DNA of 47,965 nucleotides from Pseudomonas sp. ATCC PTA-122608 (lineage in GTDB: Bacteria; Pseudomonadota; Gammaproteobacteria; Pseudomonadales; Pseudomonadaceae): positions 28,574 to 76,538 of the forward strand of contig NZ_LPNO01000022.1 of assembly GCF_001952855.1 (NCBI RefSeq), read 5' to 3'. The notes beneath the pieces were generated by a model, which made no database searches, was not told the DNA's origin, and saw only the letters and a program-made list of their open reading frames with translations. Made by a program: the position numbers and the translations under genes. The stretch's first letter is position 1; every line of letters starts with the position of its first letter. This document shows, piece by piece, positions 25,774 to 34,029 of this stretch.

Positions 25774-27444
25774 ATGCACAACCGCCATGTCGTTGAATTG
25801 TTGCCCTCGGGCAAATCCTTCGAAGCCGCCGAACAATTGCTGCTCGACGCCATGCTCGCCAGCGGTCTCGCCGTACCCTTCTCCTGCCGCCGCGGCGCCT
25901 GCGGGTCGTGCAAGGTCAAGGTGGTGTCGGGCGAGTACCGCGAAAAGGTGCTCACACCCGACACCCCGGCCGCCTCCTACCCTCTCGCGGCTGACGAGAT
26001 GTTGCTGTGCCAGAGCCATGCCTGCAGCGACATGCGCCTGGAAATTCCCGGCTGGTCACTGGACACGCCAGCCCTGGAAGTCAGCGCACAGGTGATCAGC
26101 AAGCGCGCGTTGAGCGCCGACATCGTCGAGCTGGTGTTACTGACCGCCCAGCCACTCGACGTGCGGGCCGGCCAGTACGTCAGGTTTCGCCTCGACGACG
26201 GCGACAGCCGCTGTTTCTCCGTCGCCAATCTGCCCGCACAGGATCAAGGCCGGTTGGTGTTTCATATTCGCCAGATCAGCGGCGGCCTGTTTTCCGAACG
26301 CATCCTGCCGACCCTGCAAGTGGGTGACGCAGTGAAACTCGAAGGCCCCGTGGGCGCCTGCACCTGGCAACACGACGATGAGCGCCCTGTTGTGCTGTTC
26401 GCCACCGGGACCGGTTATGCCGGTATCAAGCCCTTGTTGCTGACGGCCTTGGCACGCCAGGCCGAAGTCACCCTGTATTGGGGGAACTCGTCGCCGGCGG
26501 ACTTCTACGACGCTGAGTTTCTCGAGCGGGCCAGCCAGGCACATCCACGCTTTCACTGGCATCGAGTGCAGTCGGTAGACGCCCGCGTGCAACAGGTTGC
26601 GCTGACACAGCCTCACAACTGGGCGGATAGCCAAATCTACGCCTGCGGCAACAGCAAGATGATCAGCCAAGTCCGCGAAACCTGTCTGGCAGCGGGCGCC
26701 CAGGCTCACCGTTTTGTCGCCGAAGCCTTCGTTCCCAGCGGAGCATTGACGCCAACGGATTCACTCAAGACGCTGCACCCGGTGCTGGAAAAAGTCGGCC
26801 CACGCTACTCGCAGGACGGCATGCTCGCTGCCCGCGAGCAGACGGTCAGGGCCCTGGCCGCCATCGCCGACCAATTGAAAGTCGGCATGACCACCGCGCA
26901 AGCCCTCGACATGGCCAGTCAAACCTTGCAGGCCATGGGCGCGTCCCACACCTGGCACCCCACCTATATCCGCTTTGGCGACGACACCATCCGCACACCG
27001 CGCCAAGGCATCGACCCGCAACGCAAGCTGCGCGCCACCGATATCGCCGTGGTCGACCTCGGCCCGGTGTGGGATGGCTATGAAGGCGATTACGGCGACA
27101 CCTTCGTCTTCGGCGAACACTCGTTGCATGGCGCCTGCGTGAAAGCACTGCATGAAGTGTTCGACGAAACCCGCAGCGCCTGGCACCGCGGGCTGACCGG
27201 ACGCGAGCTGTACGACTTCGCCGAGCACAGCGCCCTCTCTAAAGGCTGGCGCCTTGAGCGCAACCTGGCCGGGCACCGCATCGCCGACTTCCCGCATGCT
27301 TTGTTCGGGCAGGACAAGCTGGCTGAGGTCGAGATCGTGCCGAGCGAGATGGTCTGGGTTTTGGAGATTCAGCTGTGCCATCCGACCCAACCGATCGGGG
27401 CGTTTTTCGAGGATATTCTGATTGGCGAGGCCAAGGGGGTCTAG
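25774..27444 (+). CDS. Fusion protein: [2Fe-2S] ferredoxin + FAD/NAD(P)H reductase + M24 metallopeptidase
   Basis: 556 residues from the ATG at 25774 (GAGG five bases upstream; a GTG at 25768 is also in frame). Residues 1-90: ferredoxin with C38, C43, C46 and C79. About 100-320: ferredoxin-NADP reductase fold with flavin motif RCFS (146-149), nucleotide loop FATGTGYAGIKPL and YACGN. About 335-556: M24 (aminopeptidase P/creatinase) catalytic domain with a complete metal set D428, D439, H501, E531 and E546 (VVDLGPVWDGYEGD, AGHRIADFPH, VLEIQL, FEDIL). Each part is the usual length, so this is a real fusion, not a sequencing artefact visible here. The substrate is unknown. Regulation by the divergent MocR gene is likely. 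A flavin reductase linked to a pita-bread hydrolase suggests coupled oxidation/hydrolysis of an amine or peptide-like compound, by inference. Confidence 0.88.
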   Translation: MHNRHVVELLPSGKSFEAAEQLLLDAMLASGLAVPFSCRRGACGSCKVKVVSGEYREKVLTPDTPAASYPLAADEMLLCQSHACSDMRLEIPGWSLDTPALEVSAQVISKRALSADIVELVLLTAQPLDVRAGQYVRFRLDDGDSRCFSVANLPAQDQGRLVFHIRQISGGLFSERILPTLQVGDAVKLEGPVGACTWQHDDERPVVLFATGTGYAGIKPLLLTALARQAEVTLYWGNSSPADFYDAEFLERASQAHPRFHWHRVQSVDARVQQVALTQPHNWADSQIYACGNSKMISQVRETCLAAGAQAHRFVAEAFVPSGALTPTDSLKTLHPVLEKVGPRYSQDGMLAAREQTVRALAAIADQLKVGMTTAQALDMASQTLQAMGASHTWHPTYIRFGDDTIRTPRQGIDPQRKLRATDIAVVDLGPVWDGYEGDYGDTFVFGEHSLHGACVKALHEVFDETRSAWHRGLTGRELYDFAEHSALSKGWRLERNLAGHRIADFPHALFGQDKLAEVEIVPSEMVWVLEIQLCHPTQPIGAFFEDILIGEAKGV

Positions 27445-27520
27445 TTGTCCCCCCTACGCGCCGGGTGCCGGAGAACCCACCGATGCGCTTCACACCAAAC
27501 GTTGCCAGTACGCCGCCTTT

Positions 27521-28753
27521 TCAAAGATGAAACGCCGGCCCCGCCTCTGCACCTTGTGGAGGCGCTTCTACCTTCACCTTCAGCGCAATCAACACTGCCG
27601 CCAGCAGCATCAAGATACCTGCCGCGACAAACACACCGTCGATACCACTGAAGCTAAACATCGCGCCGCCCGTCGCCGCACCCGCTGCAATCGCAGACTG
27701 CACCGAAGCCACCACCATGCCGCCGGCGCTTTCGGCCTGATCGGGCACTGACCGGGCCACCCAGTTTGACCAGGCCACCGGCACGCCGCCAAACGCCAGG
27801 CCCCAGAGCATCAACAACCACACCTGGCCCGTCACGGTAGCCGGCAACAGCGCCAGGGCGAGCGCTGCCACGCCGACCAGGGCCGGCATCAACACCAAGG
27901 TGCCGCGCGGCAGACGCACCAACAGCCAGCCGGCCAGCAGCGTGCCGGCGAAGTTTGCAACGCCGAAACCCAGCAACATCAACGCCAGCACTTCGGCGCC
28001 GACGCCGGTGGTGCTTTCCAGGAATGGCCGGATATAGGTGAACAACGCAAAGTGCCCGGTATGCACCAGCACGCATCCCAACATGCCCACGGCGATGCCC
28101 GGACGCAGCAGTACCTCAAGCACGGTTTTCAAGCGTGCCGTCCGGCGGGGTGCAAGTGGAGGCAGGGTGAATAGCTGGAACACCAGGGTCACGCCGCCCA
28201 CTGCGGCGGCTGCGAGAAAAGCGCTGCGCCATCCGTACAGCCCACCCAAAAAGCTGCCCAGCGGTACCGCCACGACTGTGCCCACCGCGATGCCGCTGAA
28301 GATGATCGACAAGGCACGCGGCAGCAGCGCCGCCGGTACAAGCCGCATCGCCACCGCCGCCGCCATGCTCCAGAAGCCACCCAGTGCGATGCCCAACAGG
28401 ATACGCATCAGCAGCAACACGGTGAGGCTCGACGAGACGGCTACCAGCAGGTTGGAACAGATCATCAATGCGCTGAAGCACAGCAACACCACGCGGCGGT
28501 CAATCCCTCGGGCCAGGCCCGGCACCAGTAACCCGGCGAACAAGGCCACCACCGCCGTGACCGTCACCGCCTGCCCCGCCAAAGCTTCCGAAACACCCAG
28601 CTCGGCTGCCATCGGCGTCAGCAGGCTGGCCGGCAGGTACTCCGCCGTCAGCAATCCGAACACGCCCATCGCCAACGAAAACACCGCCATCCAGGCCGGC
28701 GTCGCGGGCGCTACATCTGCACCGGTTACGGCGTCACACACACAACTGCTCAT
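27521..28753 (-). CDS. MFS transporter, DHA1 (AraJ/sugar-efflux-like)
   Basis: About 410 residues and 12 helices. Signature pieces: TAEYLPASLLTPMAAELGVSEALAGQAVTVTAVVALFAGL in helices 1-2, LARGIDRRVVLL loop motif, and RILLGIALGGFWSMAAAVAMRLVP (drug-efflux motif C position). It resembles the AraJ/NepI purine or sugar exporters. Start: AAGGA lies 8 bases before ATG 28753 (MSSCVCDA) but abuts ATG 28762, so 28753 is preferred. It is divergent from an AraC regulator 61 bp away, its probable controller. Confidence 0.88.
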   Translation of the reverse strand: MSSCVCDAVTGADVAPATPAWMAVFSLAMGVFGLLTAEYLPASLLTPMAAELGVSEALAGQAVTVTAVVALFAGLLVPGLARGIDRRVVLLCFSALMICSNLLVAVSSSLTVLLLMRILLGIALGGFWSMAAAVAMRLVPAALLPRALSIIFSGIAVGTVVAVPLGSFLGGLYGWRSAFLAAAAVGGVTLVFQLFTLPPLAPRRTARLKTVLEVLLRPGIAVGMLGCVLVHTGHFALFTYIRPFLESTTGVGAEVLALMLLGFGVANFAGTLLAGWLLVRLPRGTLVLMPALVGVAALALALLPATVTGQVWLLMLWGLAFGGVPVAWSNWVARSVPDQAESAGGMVVASVQSAIAAGAATGGAMFSFSGIDGVFVAAGILMLLAAVLIALKVKVEAPPQGAEAGPAFHL

Positions 28754-28814
28754 CACGGTCATCCTTCAAAAGTTATTGCGACCGGCAGTCTAGGTGCGAC
28801 GATCAGGATGATCT

Positions 28815-29813
28815 ATGATGAAAAATCTCGAATCCTTTACCGAAACCCCGGAAATGATGCCCACGGATCCGTTCGACCAGTCCTCTGATCTCATCAACGA
28901 GCTGCTGCGCGGCATGCGCCTGCGGGGTGTCGAGTACCGGCGCATCCAGGCTGGGCCGGCGTTTGGCCTGGGCTTCCCGGCCAAGCCCGGGCACGCCTAC
29001 TTCCACCTTATCGCTGCCGGTTGCGTCACCCTGCGTACCGAAGACGGCACTCTGTATGAACTGACGCCAGGCAATGCCGTGTTCATCTCCCATGGCGGTT
29101 CCCATCAGGTGCTCTCCAGCCCGGACGTGCCGGTGCAGGACATCGACAGCTTCAACGCCGCAACCCTCGGTGATGCGGTGTGTGCCGTGGATGCCCGGGC
29201 CGATGTGGGCGTGGCTCAAAGCGCCCTGCTCTTCAGCGGCTGCATGGAGTTTGAACTAGGGAGTTTGCACGGCCTTGGCCGCCTGATGCCGGACCTGATG
29301 CTGATCGATGCCAAGGGCCAGCGTTATCCGGGGCTGATGCCGATCCTGGCGGCCATGGAGCGTGAAGTCAGCAGCGCCCGCATTGGCTTCGCCGGCATTC
29401 TGGCGCGCCTCGCTGAGGTGGTGGCGGCCATGGTGGTTCGGGGTTGGGTTGAATGTGCGTGCGGGAATGCGTCCGGCCTGGTGGCGGCGCTGCGTGACCC
29501 ACGCCTGGCCAAGGCCCTGCTGGCGTTGCATCAGCAACCCGGGCGCGATTGGACGGTGGAGGAGCTGGCAGCGCAATGTCATACCTCGCGCTCGGTGTTC
29601 GCCCAGCACTTTCAAACCACCGTTGGCACGCCCCCGTTGCGCTACGCCACCGAACTGCGGATGCGCCTGGCCAGCCAGTGGCTGACACTGGAGCGGTTGC
29701 CGATCGAAACCGTGGCGCAGCGCCTTGGCTATAACTCCCAGGCGGCGTTCAGCCGGGCGTTCAAGCGCGTTACCGGGCAGCCGCCTGGGGCCAGTCGGCG
29801 ACAGTCGATTTAA
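28815..29813 (+). CDS. AraC-family transcriptional regulator with cupin-type sensor domain
   Basis: 332 residues. N-terminal cupin_6-like sensor (residues about 15-190; FHLIAAGCVTLRTEDGTLYELTPGNAVFISHGGSHQVL). The C-terminal double helix-turn-helix (about 235-330) contains WTVEELAAQCHTSRSVFAQHFQTTVGTPPLRYATELRMRLA and VAQRLGYNSQAAFSRAFKRVTGQPPGASR. In this subfamily the regulator often controls a divergent MFS or oxidoreductase gene; here the MFS gene begins 61 bp away. It is convergent with the threonine-aldolase-like gene, with 14 bp between stops. Confidence 0.92.
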   Translation: MMKNLESFTETPEMMPTDPFDQSSDLINELLRGMRLRGVEYRRIQAGPAFGLGFPAKPGHAYFHLIAAGCVTLRTEDGTLYELTPGNAVFISHGGSHQVLSSPDVPVQDIDSFNAATLGDAVCAVDARADVGVAQSALLFSGCMEFELGSLHGLGRLMPDLMLIDAKGQRYPGLMPILAAMEREVSSARIGFAGILARLAEVVAAMVVRGWVECACGNASGLVAALRDPRLAKALLALHQQPGRDWTVEELAAQCHTSRSVFAQHFQTTVGTPPLRYATELRMRLASQWLTLERLPIETVAQRLGYNSQAAFSRAFKRVTGQPPGASRRQSI

Positions 29814-29827
29814 GGGGAGCTATAGCG

Positions 29828-30937
29828 TCAGACGTCTTGAGTTGCATGCCGCATCAAGTCGGTGAACAGCTGCAAAATTCTCTGATTCTCCACACCCAAT
29901 AGTCGGTCACCCACGTAGCATTCGGTCTTGCACCACCCCGGCACCTCTGTGGGTTCCAGGTGTGTGAACAGCCAATAACCGTGTGCTCGGGCAATCTCAT
30001 CGCGCGCGCTCAGCAGTGCCGCACGGTCTGCGTCGAAACAGACGTGAAGCATGTTCACCTGAGGCGTACGCGGCAGGATACGAATGCCGGGGATCGCCTG
30101 CAGGCAGGTCGCCAAACTCAAGGCCCGCTGATAGCAGGCGTCCAGCATCGCCAGGCGTTGATCAAAGCGCATGGCGACGGAGACCACCATCGGGCTCTGT
30201 TTTATCAAGGTGCCGCCCAGCCGTTTACGCCACAGGCGAGCCTGTTGGATAAAGTCGGTTTCGCCCGCCAGGAGCGCGCCGGCGATACCGCCCAGGCCTT
30301 TGTAGGCCGAGACATAGACGGAGGAGAAACCTTCGGCAATTTCGGCGTAGGAGCGCTGGTAAAAAGCCCGGGTTTCCCACAGGCGTGCGCCGTCCATATG
30401 CAGCGGTGTATCCGAGGCTGCAGCCGTGGCTTTCAACGCCTCCAGCTCATGCCACTCTGGCAGTTGCCCACCGATTTCACGCGCGGGCAGCTCCACCACC
30501 AGGCAGCTCAGTGGCTCGGCGACCGCAGACAGGTCGTCGGCCAGGATCGGTCGCAACCGGTGCCCCACCATCACTCCATGGAGGCGTAACAAAGCCTGAA
30601 ACGCCTGCTCTTCGTGGAGCTGCAAATGAGAAGACGCATGTATCCCGAAACGCGGCAGCCGGCGGCGCTCGCTCCAGATGTTGACCGCGATCAATTGCGC
30701 CATCACCCCGCTGGGCATGAACACCGCAGCGGGTTTGCCCAGCAGTTCGGCAACCTTGGCTTCAAAACCTTCGATCAACTGACCGCTGCCATAATTGTCA
30801 TGGGATACGTCGTTGGCCTGCGCCCAATCCGCCATTTCCTGGAACCACTGGGCAGGCGTGGGCTCTGCAAACCCGTTGATCTCGACAGTGCAGGCCGCTT
30901 TGAGTTGGCGGCGTTGTTCATCAGTGTTGGGTGTCAC
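29828..30937 (-). CDS. Threonine aldolase-family PLP enzyme (beta-eliminating lyase)
   Basis: 369 residues, fold-type-I PLP enzyme. DNYGSGQLIEGFEAKVAELLGKPAAVFMPSGVMAQL is the N-terminal signature, HMDGARLWETRAFY holds the PLP Asp, and SVYVSAYKGLGGIAGALL has the Schiff-base Lys near residue 213. It is longer than typical low-specificity L-threonine aldolase and has a divergent N-terminus, so related amino-acid lyases are possible. GTG start (30937); a weak ribosome site only. It is divergent from the MarR operon, with overlapping palindromes in the gap. Confidence 0.85.
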   Translation of the reverse strand: MTPNTDEQRRQLKAACTVEINGFAEPTPAQWFQEMADWAQANDVSHDNYGSGQLIEGFEAKVAELLGKPAAVFMPSGVMAQLIAVNIWSERRRLPRFGIHASSHLQLHEEQAFQALLRLHGVMVGHRLRPILADDLSAVAEPLSCLVVELPAREIGGQLPEWHELEALKATAAASDTPLHMDGARLWETRAFYQRSYAEIAEGFSSVYVSAYKGLGGIAGALLAGETDFIQQARLWRKRLGGTLIKQSPMVVSVAMRFDQRLAMLDACYQRALSLATCLQAIPGIRILPRTPQVNMLHVCFDADRAALLSARDEIARAHGYWLFTHLEPTEVPGWCKTECYVGDRLLGVENQRILQLFTDLMRHATQDV

Positions 30938-31037
30938 GTAAGAGCGCCTATGCAGGGTGGAACATCGTCAATAGAGTGGTTGATCAGTCTGCCTTCTGCA
31001 ATGGCGCTCTATGGCGTGCAGGGAATGCGGCGCCTTT

Positions 31038-31074
31038 TATGAATAAAAATTCATACAGTTAAACTGTACAGTTT
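31038..31074. promoter_or_regulatory. Overlapping palindromes upstream of the MarR gene (probable operator)
   Basis: tatgaat-aaaa-attcata (31038-31055) is a perfect palindrome. It runs into acagtt-a-aactgt (31055-31067), which overlaps the 14-bp palindrome aaactgtacagttt (31061-31074). MarR proteins bind such A/T-rich palindromes, so autoregulation is likely. The site may also affect the divergent lyase gene. Confidence 0.7.
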
Positions 31075-31100
31075 TTCTGCACGCATGCTAACGTCCGGAC

Positions 31101-31550
31101 ATGAACAAACCTTCCATCACCTCCGAAGCCCACTCCGCCGCCCTGGCCGCCGAGCTGCGTATCTCCCTGGGCAAGCTGATACGTCGGCTGCGGGAACAAA
31201 CCCATCCGAACGATTTCACCTCCGCCCAGAAGTCGGTGCTGCTGCGCCTGGACCGTGACGGGCCCAGTACCGTTTCGGCCCTGGCACGGGCGGAAAGCGT
31301 GCGGCCGCAGTCCATGCGCATCACTGTGGCCAGTCTGGAAACGATGAAAGCGATCAGGGGCAAACCCGACCCCAGTGACGGGCGGCAAACCTTGATCGAG
31401 CTGACTCCCGGCTTTCGTAAACACCTGATCGCCAGCCGGGCAGCCAAGGACGATTGGCTGCTGCGGGCGCTGCAGGAGCAACTGTCTGCCGAAGAACAAG
31501 CTGAACTCGCGGCGGCGGTAAAGCTGCTGGAACGCCTTGCCGACTTTTGA
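31101..31550 (+). CDS. MarR-family transcriptional regulator
   Basis: 149 residues. The winged helix is visible as KSVLLRLDRDGPSTVSALARAESVRPQSMRITVASLETMKAIRGKPDPSDGRQTLIELTP, with the D-x-R wing pair (DPSDGRQ). C-terminal dimerisation helix KLLERLADF. It has no cysteine, so oxidant sensing by thiol is unlikely. It heads an operon with an isochorismatase remnant, a small membrane protein and an MFS exporter; repression of that operon through the palindromes upstream is the probable role. Confidence 0.92.
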   Translation: MNKPSITSEAHSAALAAELRISLGKLIRRLREQTHPNDFTSAQKSVLLRLDRDGPSTVSALARAESVRPQSMRITVASLETMKAIRGKPDPSDGRQTLIELTPGFRKHLIASRAAKDDWLLRALQEQLSAEEQAELAAAVKLLERLADF

Positions 31551-31578
31551 ACTACCCCTACCCGTTCGAGGGCATAGC

Positions 31579-31662
31579 ATGACCATCACCTCGCTGGATC
31601 CGAATACCGCGCTGATCATCGTCGACTCGCAACCAGGGAGGCATGACCATGCAATGGCATGA
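31579..31662 (+). pseudogene. 5' remnant of an isochorismatase-family hydrolase gene
   Basis: ATG at 31579 opens MTITSLDPNTALIIVDSQPG, the start of isochorismatase-type hydrolases (T-L-D-P-x-x-T-A-L-I-V-I-D-x-Q with the catalytic Asp). After the Gln at codon 18 the match ends abruptly, and the frame stops at 31660-31662 inside the next gene. At the break the sequence runs straight into the ribosome site of the downstream membrane protein. About 500 bp of catalytic domain is missing, as expected for an in-place deletion. Confidence 0.75.
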
Positions 31663-31978
31663 CCTGGTGTCTTACTTCTTCGGCGGTGTGCTCCTCGCCA
31701 ACGCGGTGCCGCATTGCGTCAGCGGCCTGATGGGCCAGTCCTTCCAGACGCCGTTTGCCAAGCCGCGCGGCCAAGGGCGGTCTTCCTCGACGTTGAATGT
31801 GCTCTGGGGTTTTCTCAACCTGGTGATCGGCTACGTGCTGGTCTACCGGGTCGGGAATTTCGACCTAAAAAGCGCCGCTGATGTGCTCGCCCTCGGGCTC
31901 GGGGCCTTGGCGCTGAGTGTTTTCCTGGCGCAGCACTTCGGGCGTTTCAACGGTGGTAATCCCTCAAGGCCGGTGTGA
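31649..31978 (+). CDS. Small membrane protein in a MarR-MFS operon
   Basis: About 109 residues with three hydrophobic segments (residues about 5-25, 50-68 and 80-100). A Cys/His pair lies in the first (NAVPHCVSGLMG). The start at 31649 (MQWHDLV) is chosen because GGGAGG lies 7 bases upstream; an ATG at 31643 is only one base from it. I do not recognise a named family, though such short proteins are frequent in pseudomonad MarR-regulated operons. Its stop overlaps the GTG of the next gene. Confidence 0.72.
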   Translation: MQWHDLVSYFFGGVLLANAVPHCVSGLMGQSFQTPFAKPRGQGRSSSTLNVLWGFLNLVIGYVLVYRVGNFDLKSAADVLALGLGALALSVFLAQHFGRFNGGNPSRPV

Positions 31979-33198
31979 GTTCCATGGGCATTTTCCGCTC
32001 GCTGCGCAGCGTCAACTACCGCATCTGGGCTGTCGGCGCCCTGGTGTCGAATATCGGCACCTGGATGCAACGCACGGCCCAGGACTGGCTGGTGCTGACC
32101 CAGCTCACGCCGCATAACGCTTCGGCCGTCGGCATCGTCATGGCGTTGCAGTTCGGGCCGCAATTGCTGTTGCTGCCCTGGACCGGCTTCGCGGCCGATC
32201 ACTACGACAAGCGTAAGTTGCTGATCGTTACCCAAGGCGTGATGGGTGTGCTGGCGCTGATGCTGGGGGTGTTTACCCTGACCGGCATCGTGCAGCTGTG
32301 GCACGTGTATGTGTTCGCGTTTCTGTCCGGCTGTGCCTCGGCGTTCGACGCGCCGGTGCGGCAGATTTTCGTGGCGGATCTGGTAGGCGAGGCAGACTTG
32401 TCCAACGCCATCGCGCTCAATTCCACCTCGTTCAATATGGCCCGCATGATTGGCCCGGCGGTGGCCGGCGTGACCATCGCGTCGGTGGGCACCGGCTGGG
32501 CTTTCCTGCTCAATGGCGCGAGCTTTTTCGCGGTGCTGGCCTCGCTGTTCCTGCTGCGGGTTTCCGGCCTGCACACCAGCCTGCGAGCGCTGCGTACCAA
32601 GGGCAGCCTGACGGAAGGCTTGCGCTATGTGTGGGCGCGACCAGACCTGATGGCGATCTTGGTCATGCTGTTTTTGATCGGCACCTTCGGCATGAATTTT
32701 CCGATCTTTATCTCGACCATGGCCGTCACCGTGTTCCACGCCGATGCCCGTGGCTATGGCCTGCTGACGTCAACCCTGGCCATCGGCACCATCGCCGGGG
32801 CGCTGCTCGCCGCGGGCCGCGAGCGGCCGCACTTCAAGTCACTGCTGTACGGCGCGCTGGTGTTCGGGGTGGGCTGCACCATGGCGGCGATTGCCCCGAA
32901 TTACTGGCTGTTCGCCGGGGCGCTGGTGATCATCGGCGTGGGCGCCCTGACCTTCAGCAACACCACCAACAGCCTGATGCAACTCACCACCGAGCCCGCC
33001 ATGCGCGGCCGAGTGATCGCCCTGCGGGTGGGCGTGGCCCTTGGCGGCACACCGATTGGTGCTCCGATTGTAGGTTGGGTGGCCGACCACCTCGGCCCAC
33101 GCTGGGCACTGGCAGTCGGCGCGGCCTCCGGCATCCTGGCCGCCGGGGTGGCGGTGTACACCATGACGCGCAAGCTGGATCGGCCGAAGAAAATCTGA
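31975..33198 (+). CDS. MFS transporter (EntS/MFS_3-like exporter)
   Basis: 407 residues, about 11-12 helices. Signature pieces: RSLRSVNYRIWAVGALVSNIGTWMQRTAQDWLVL at the N-terminus, FAADHYDKRKLLI loop motif, and AFDAPVRQIFVADLVGEADLSNAIALNSTSFNMARMIGPAVAG, typical of the enterobactin-exporter-like MFS_3 group. GTG start at 31975 overlaps the previous stop; an ATG at 31984 is also in frame. It is the last gene of the MarR operon, probably exporting a toxic compound to which MarR responds. The natural substrate is unknown; an Ent-like siderophore role is not implied. Confidence 0.88.
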   Translation: MSSMGIFRSLRSVNYRIWAVGALVSNIGTWMQRTAQDWLVLTQLTPHNASAVGIVMALQFGPQLLLLPWTGFAADHYDKRKLLIVTQGVMGVLALMLGVFTLTGIVQLWHVYVFAFLSGCASAFDAPVRQIFVADLVGEADLSNAIALNSTSFNMARMIGPAVAGVTIASVGTGWAFLLNGASFFAVLASLFLLRVSGLHTSLRALRTKGSLTEGLRYVWARPDLMAILVMLFLIGTFGMNFPIFISTMAVTVFHADARGYGLLTSTLAIGTIAGALLAAGRERPHFKSLLYGALVFGVGCTMAAIAPNYWLFAGALVIIGVGALTFSNTTNSLMQLTTEPAMRGRVIALRVGVALGGTPIGAPIVGWVADHLGPRWALAVGAASGILAAGVAVYTMTRKLDRPKKI

Positions 33199-33216
33199 CA
33201 GGCAAAACGAATCCAA

Positions 33217-33406
33217 TGTGGGAGCTGTCGAGCTTCGCAGGTTTGCACAGTTGATCGTTCCCACGCTCTGCGTGGGAATACATCCTGTGACGCTCCGCGT
33301 CACCACCGCGCAGGACTTGAGCCTTGCATCGTCAGCTGGACGCAGAGCGTCCGAGGTGGCATTCCCACGCAGAGCGTAGGAACGATCAACCTCGACAGCT
33401 CCCACA
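33217..33406. repeat. Nested inverted-repeat element (REP arms around an inner palindromic module)
   Basis: Outer arms tgtgggagctgtcgag (33217-33232) and its complement at 33391-33406. Inner arms of 27 bp at 33253-33279 and 33361-33387 match in inverse at 26 positions and contain ttcccacgctctgcgtggga. A further small hairpin (gacgctccgcgtc) is in the middle. It lies between the MFS gene and the following small-gene pair. Confidence 0.85.
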
Positions 33407-33454
33407 GTTGCTCTCTCGCGTATCATCACCCTCCTCGCTCATAAGGGACTCCCC

Positions 33455-33838
33455 ATGTCTTCAACCAAACGCGACAGCGCGCGCATCGAGCGCCGCCTGG
33501 TCACGACCCTGACCGAAGCCTGTGAAATCGCCAAGGCCGAAATCACCGGCTTCGATTGGCTGACCCACGAAGTCGACTACCAGGCCTTTGCACAAAGCCT
33601 GGTCGTCATCTGGGTATTCGACACACGTGCGAACAAGGAACTGGCTCTTTCAAGCGGACTGGACCAACGCATGCGTAAGCTGACGGCCACGGCGTTGGAA
33701 GACGCAGGCATGGATCGCCCCTCTTCGGACCGCTACGTTCGCTTCGATTCCGAGGAAGAATGTCACCTCCAGCATGGCGGCGATTGGCGTCTGCGCCTGA
33801 CCAAACTGTATGCGGTAAAGGGGCGAAGCCTTGGCTAA
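33455..33838 (+). CDS. Conserved hypothetical protein of pseudomonads
   Basis: 127-residue soluble protein (ARIERRLVTTLTEACEIAKAEITGFDWLTHEVDY … VVIWVFDTRANKELALSSGLDQRMRKL). Similar proteins are often labelled Fis-like regulators in databases, but I see no Fis helix-turn-helix here, so I leave the function open. A strong ribosome site (AAGGGA) precedes the ATG. The stop overlaps the TTG start of the DUF1289 gene by 8 bp, so the two are coupled. Confidence 0.8.
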   Translation: MSSTKRDSARIERRLVTTLTEACEIAKAEITGFDWLTHEVDYQAFAQSLVVIWVFDTRANKELALSSGLDQRMRKLTATALEDAGMDRPSSDRYVRFDSEEECHLQHGGDWRLRLTKLYAVKGRSLG

Positions 33839-34010
33839 GGATATCGAGAATCCGTGCGTCTCAACCTGCCAGCTCAGTGGTGAGCTGTGCGTCAGCTGTG
33901 GACGCACCAAGGATGACATTCGCAAATGGAAAAAGATGAAGCGGCCAGAGAAAATGGCCGCTGTGCAGCGCGCGACGTTGCGCTTGAAGACGTTGAAAAA
34001 GGGCAAGTAA
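33831..34010 (+). CDS. DUF1289-family small protein
   Basis: 59 residues, TTG start at 33831 with GGGG about 8 bases upstream. The DUF1289 signature is clear: NPCVSTCQLSGELCVSCGRT then KDDIRKWKKM, four cysteines arranged as C-x3-C … C-x2-C, probably for metal binding. It ends in a basic tail (LRLKTLKKGK). It overlaps the upstream gene by 8 bp, a common arrangement for these two partners. Function not established. It is short enough to be missed by gene finders using longer cut-offs. Confidence 0.9.
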   Translation: MAKDIENPCVSTCQLSGELCVSCGRTKDDIRKWKKMKRPEKMAAVQRATLRLKTLKKGK

Positions 34011-34029
34011 CGCCAACAGCTTCAAGCCA

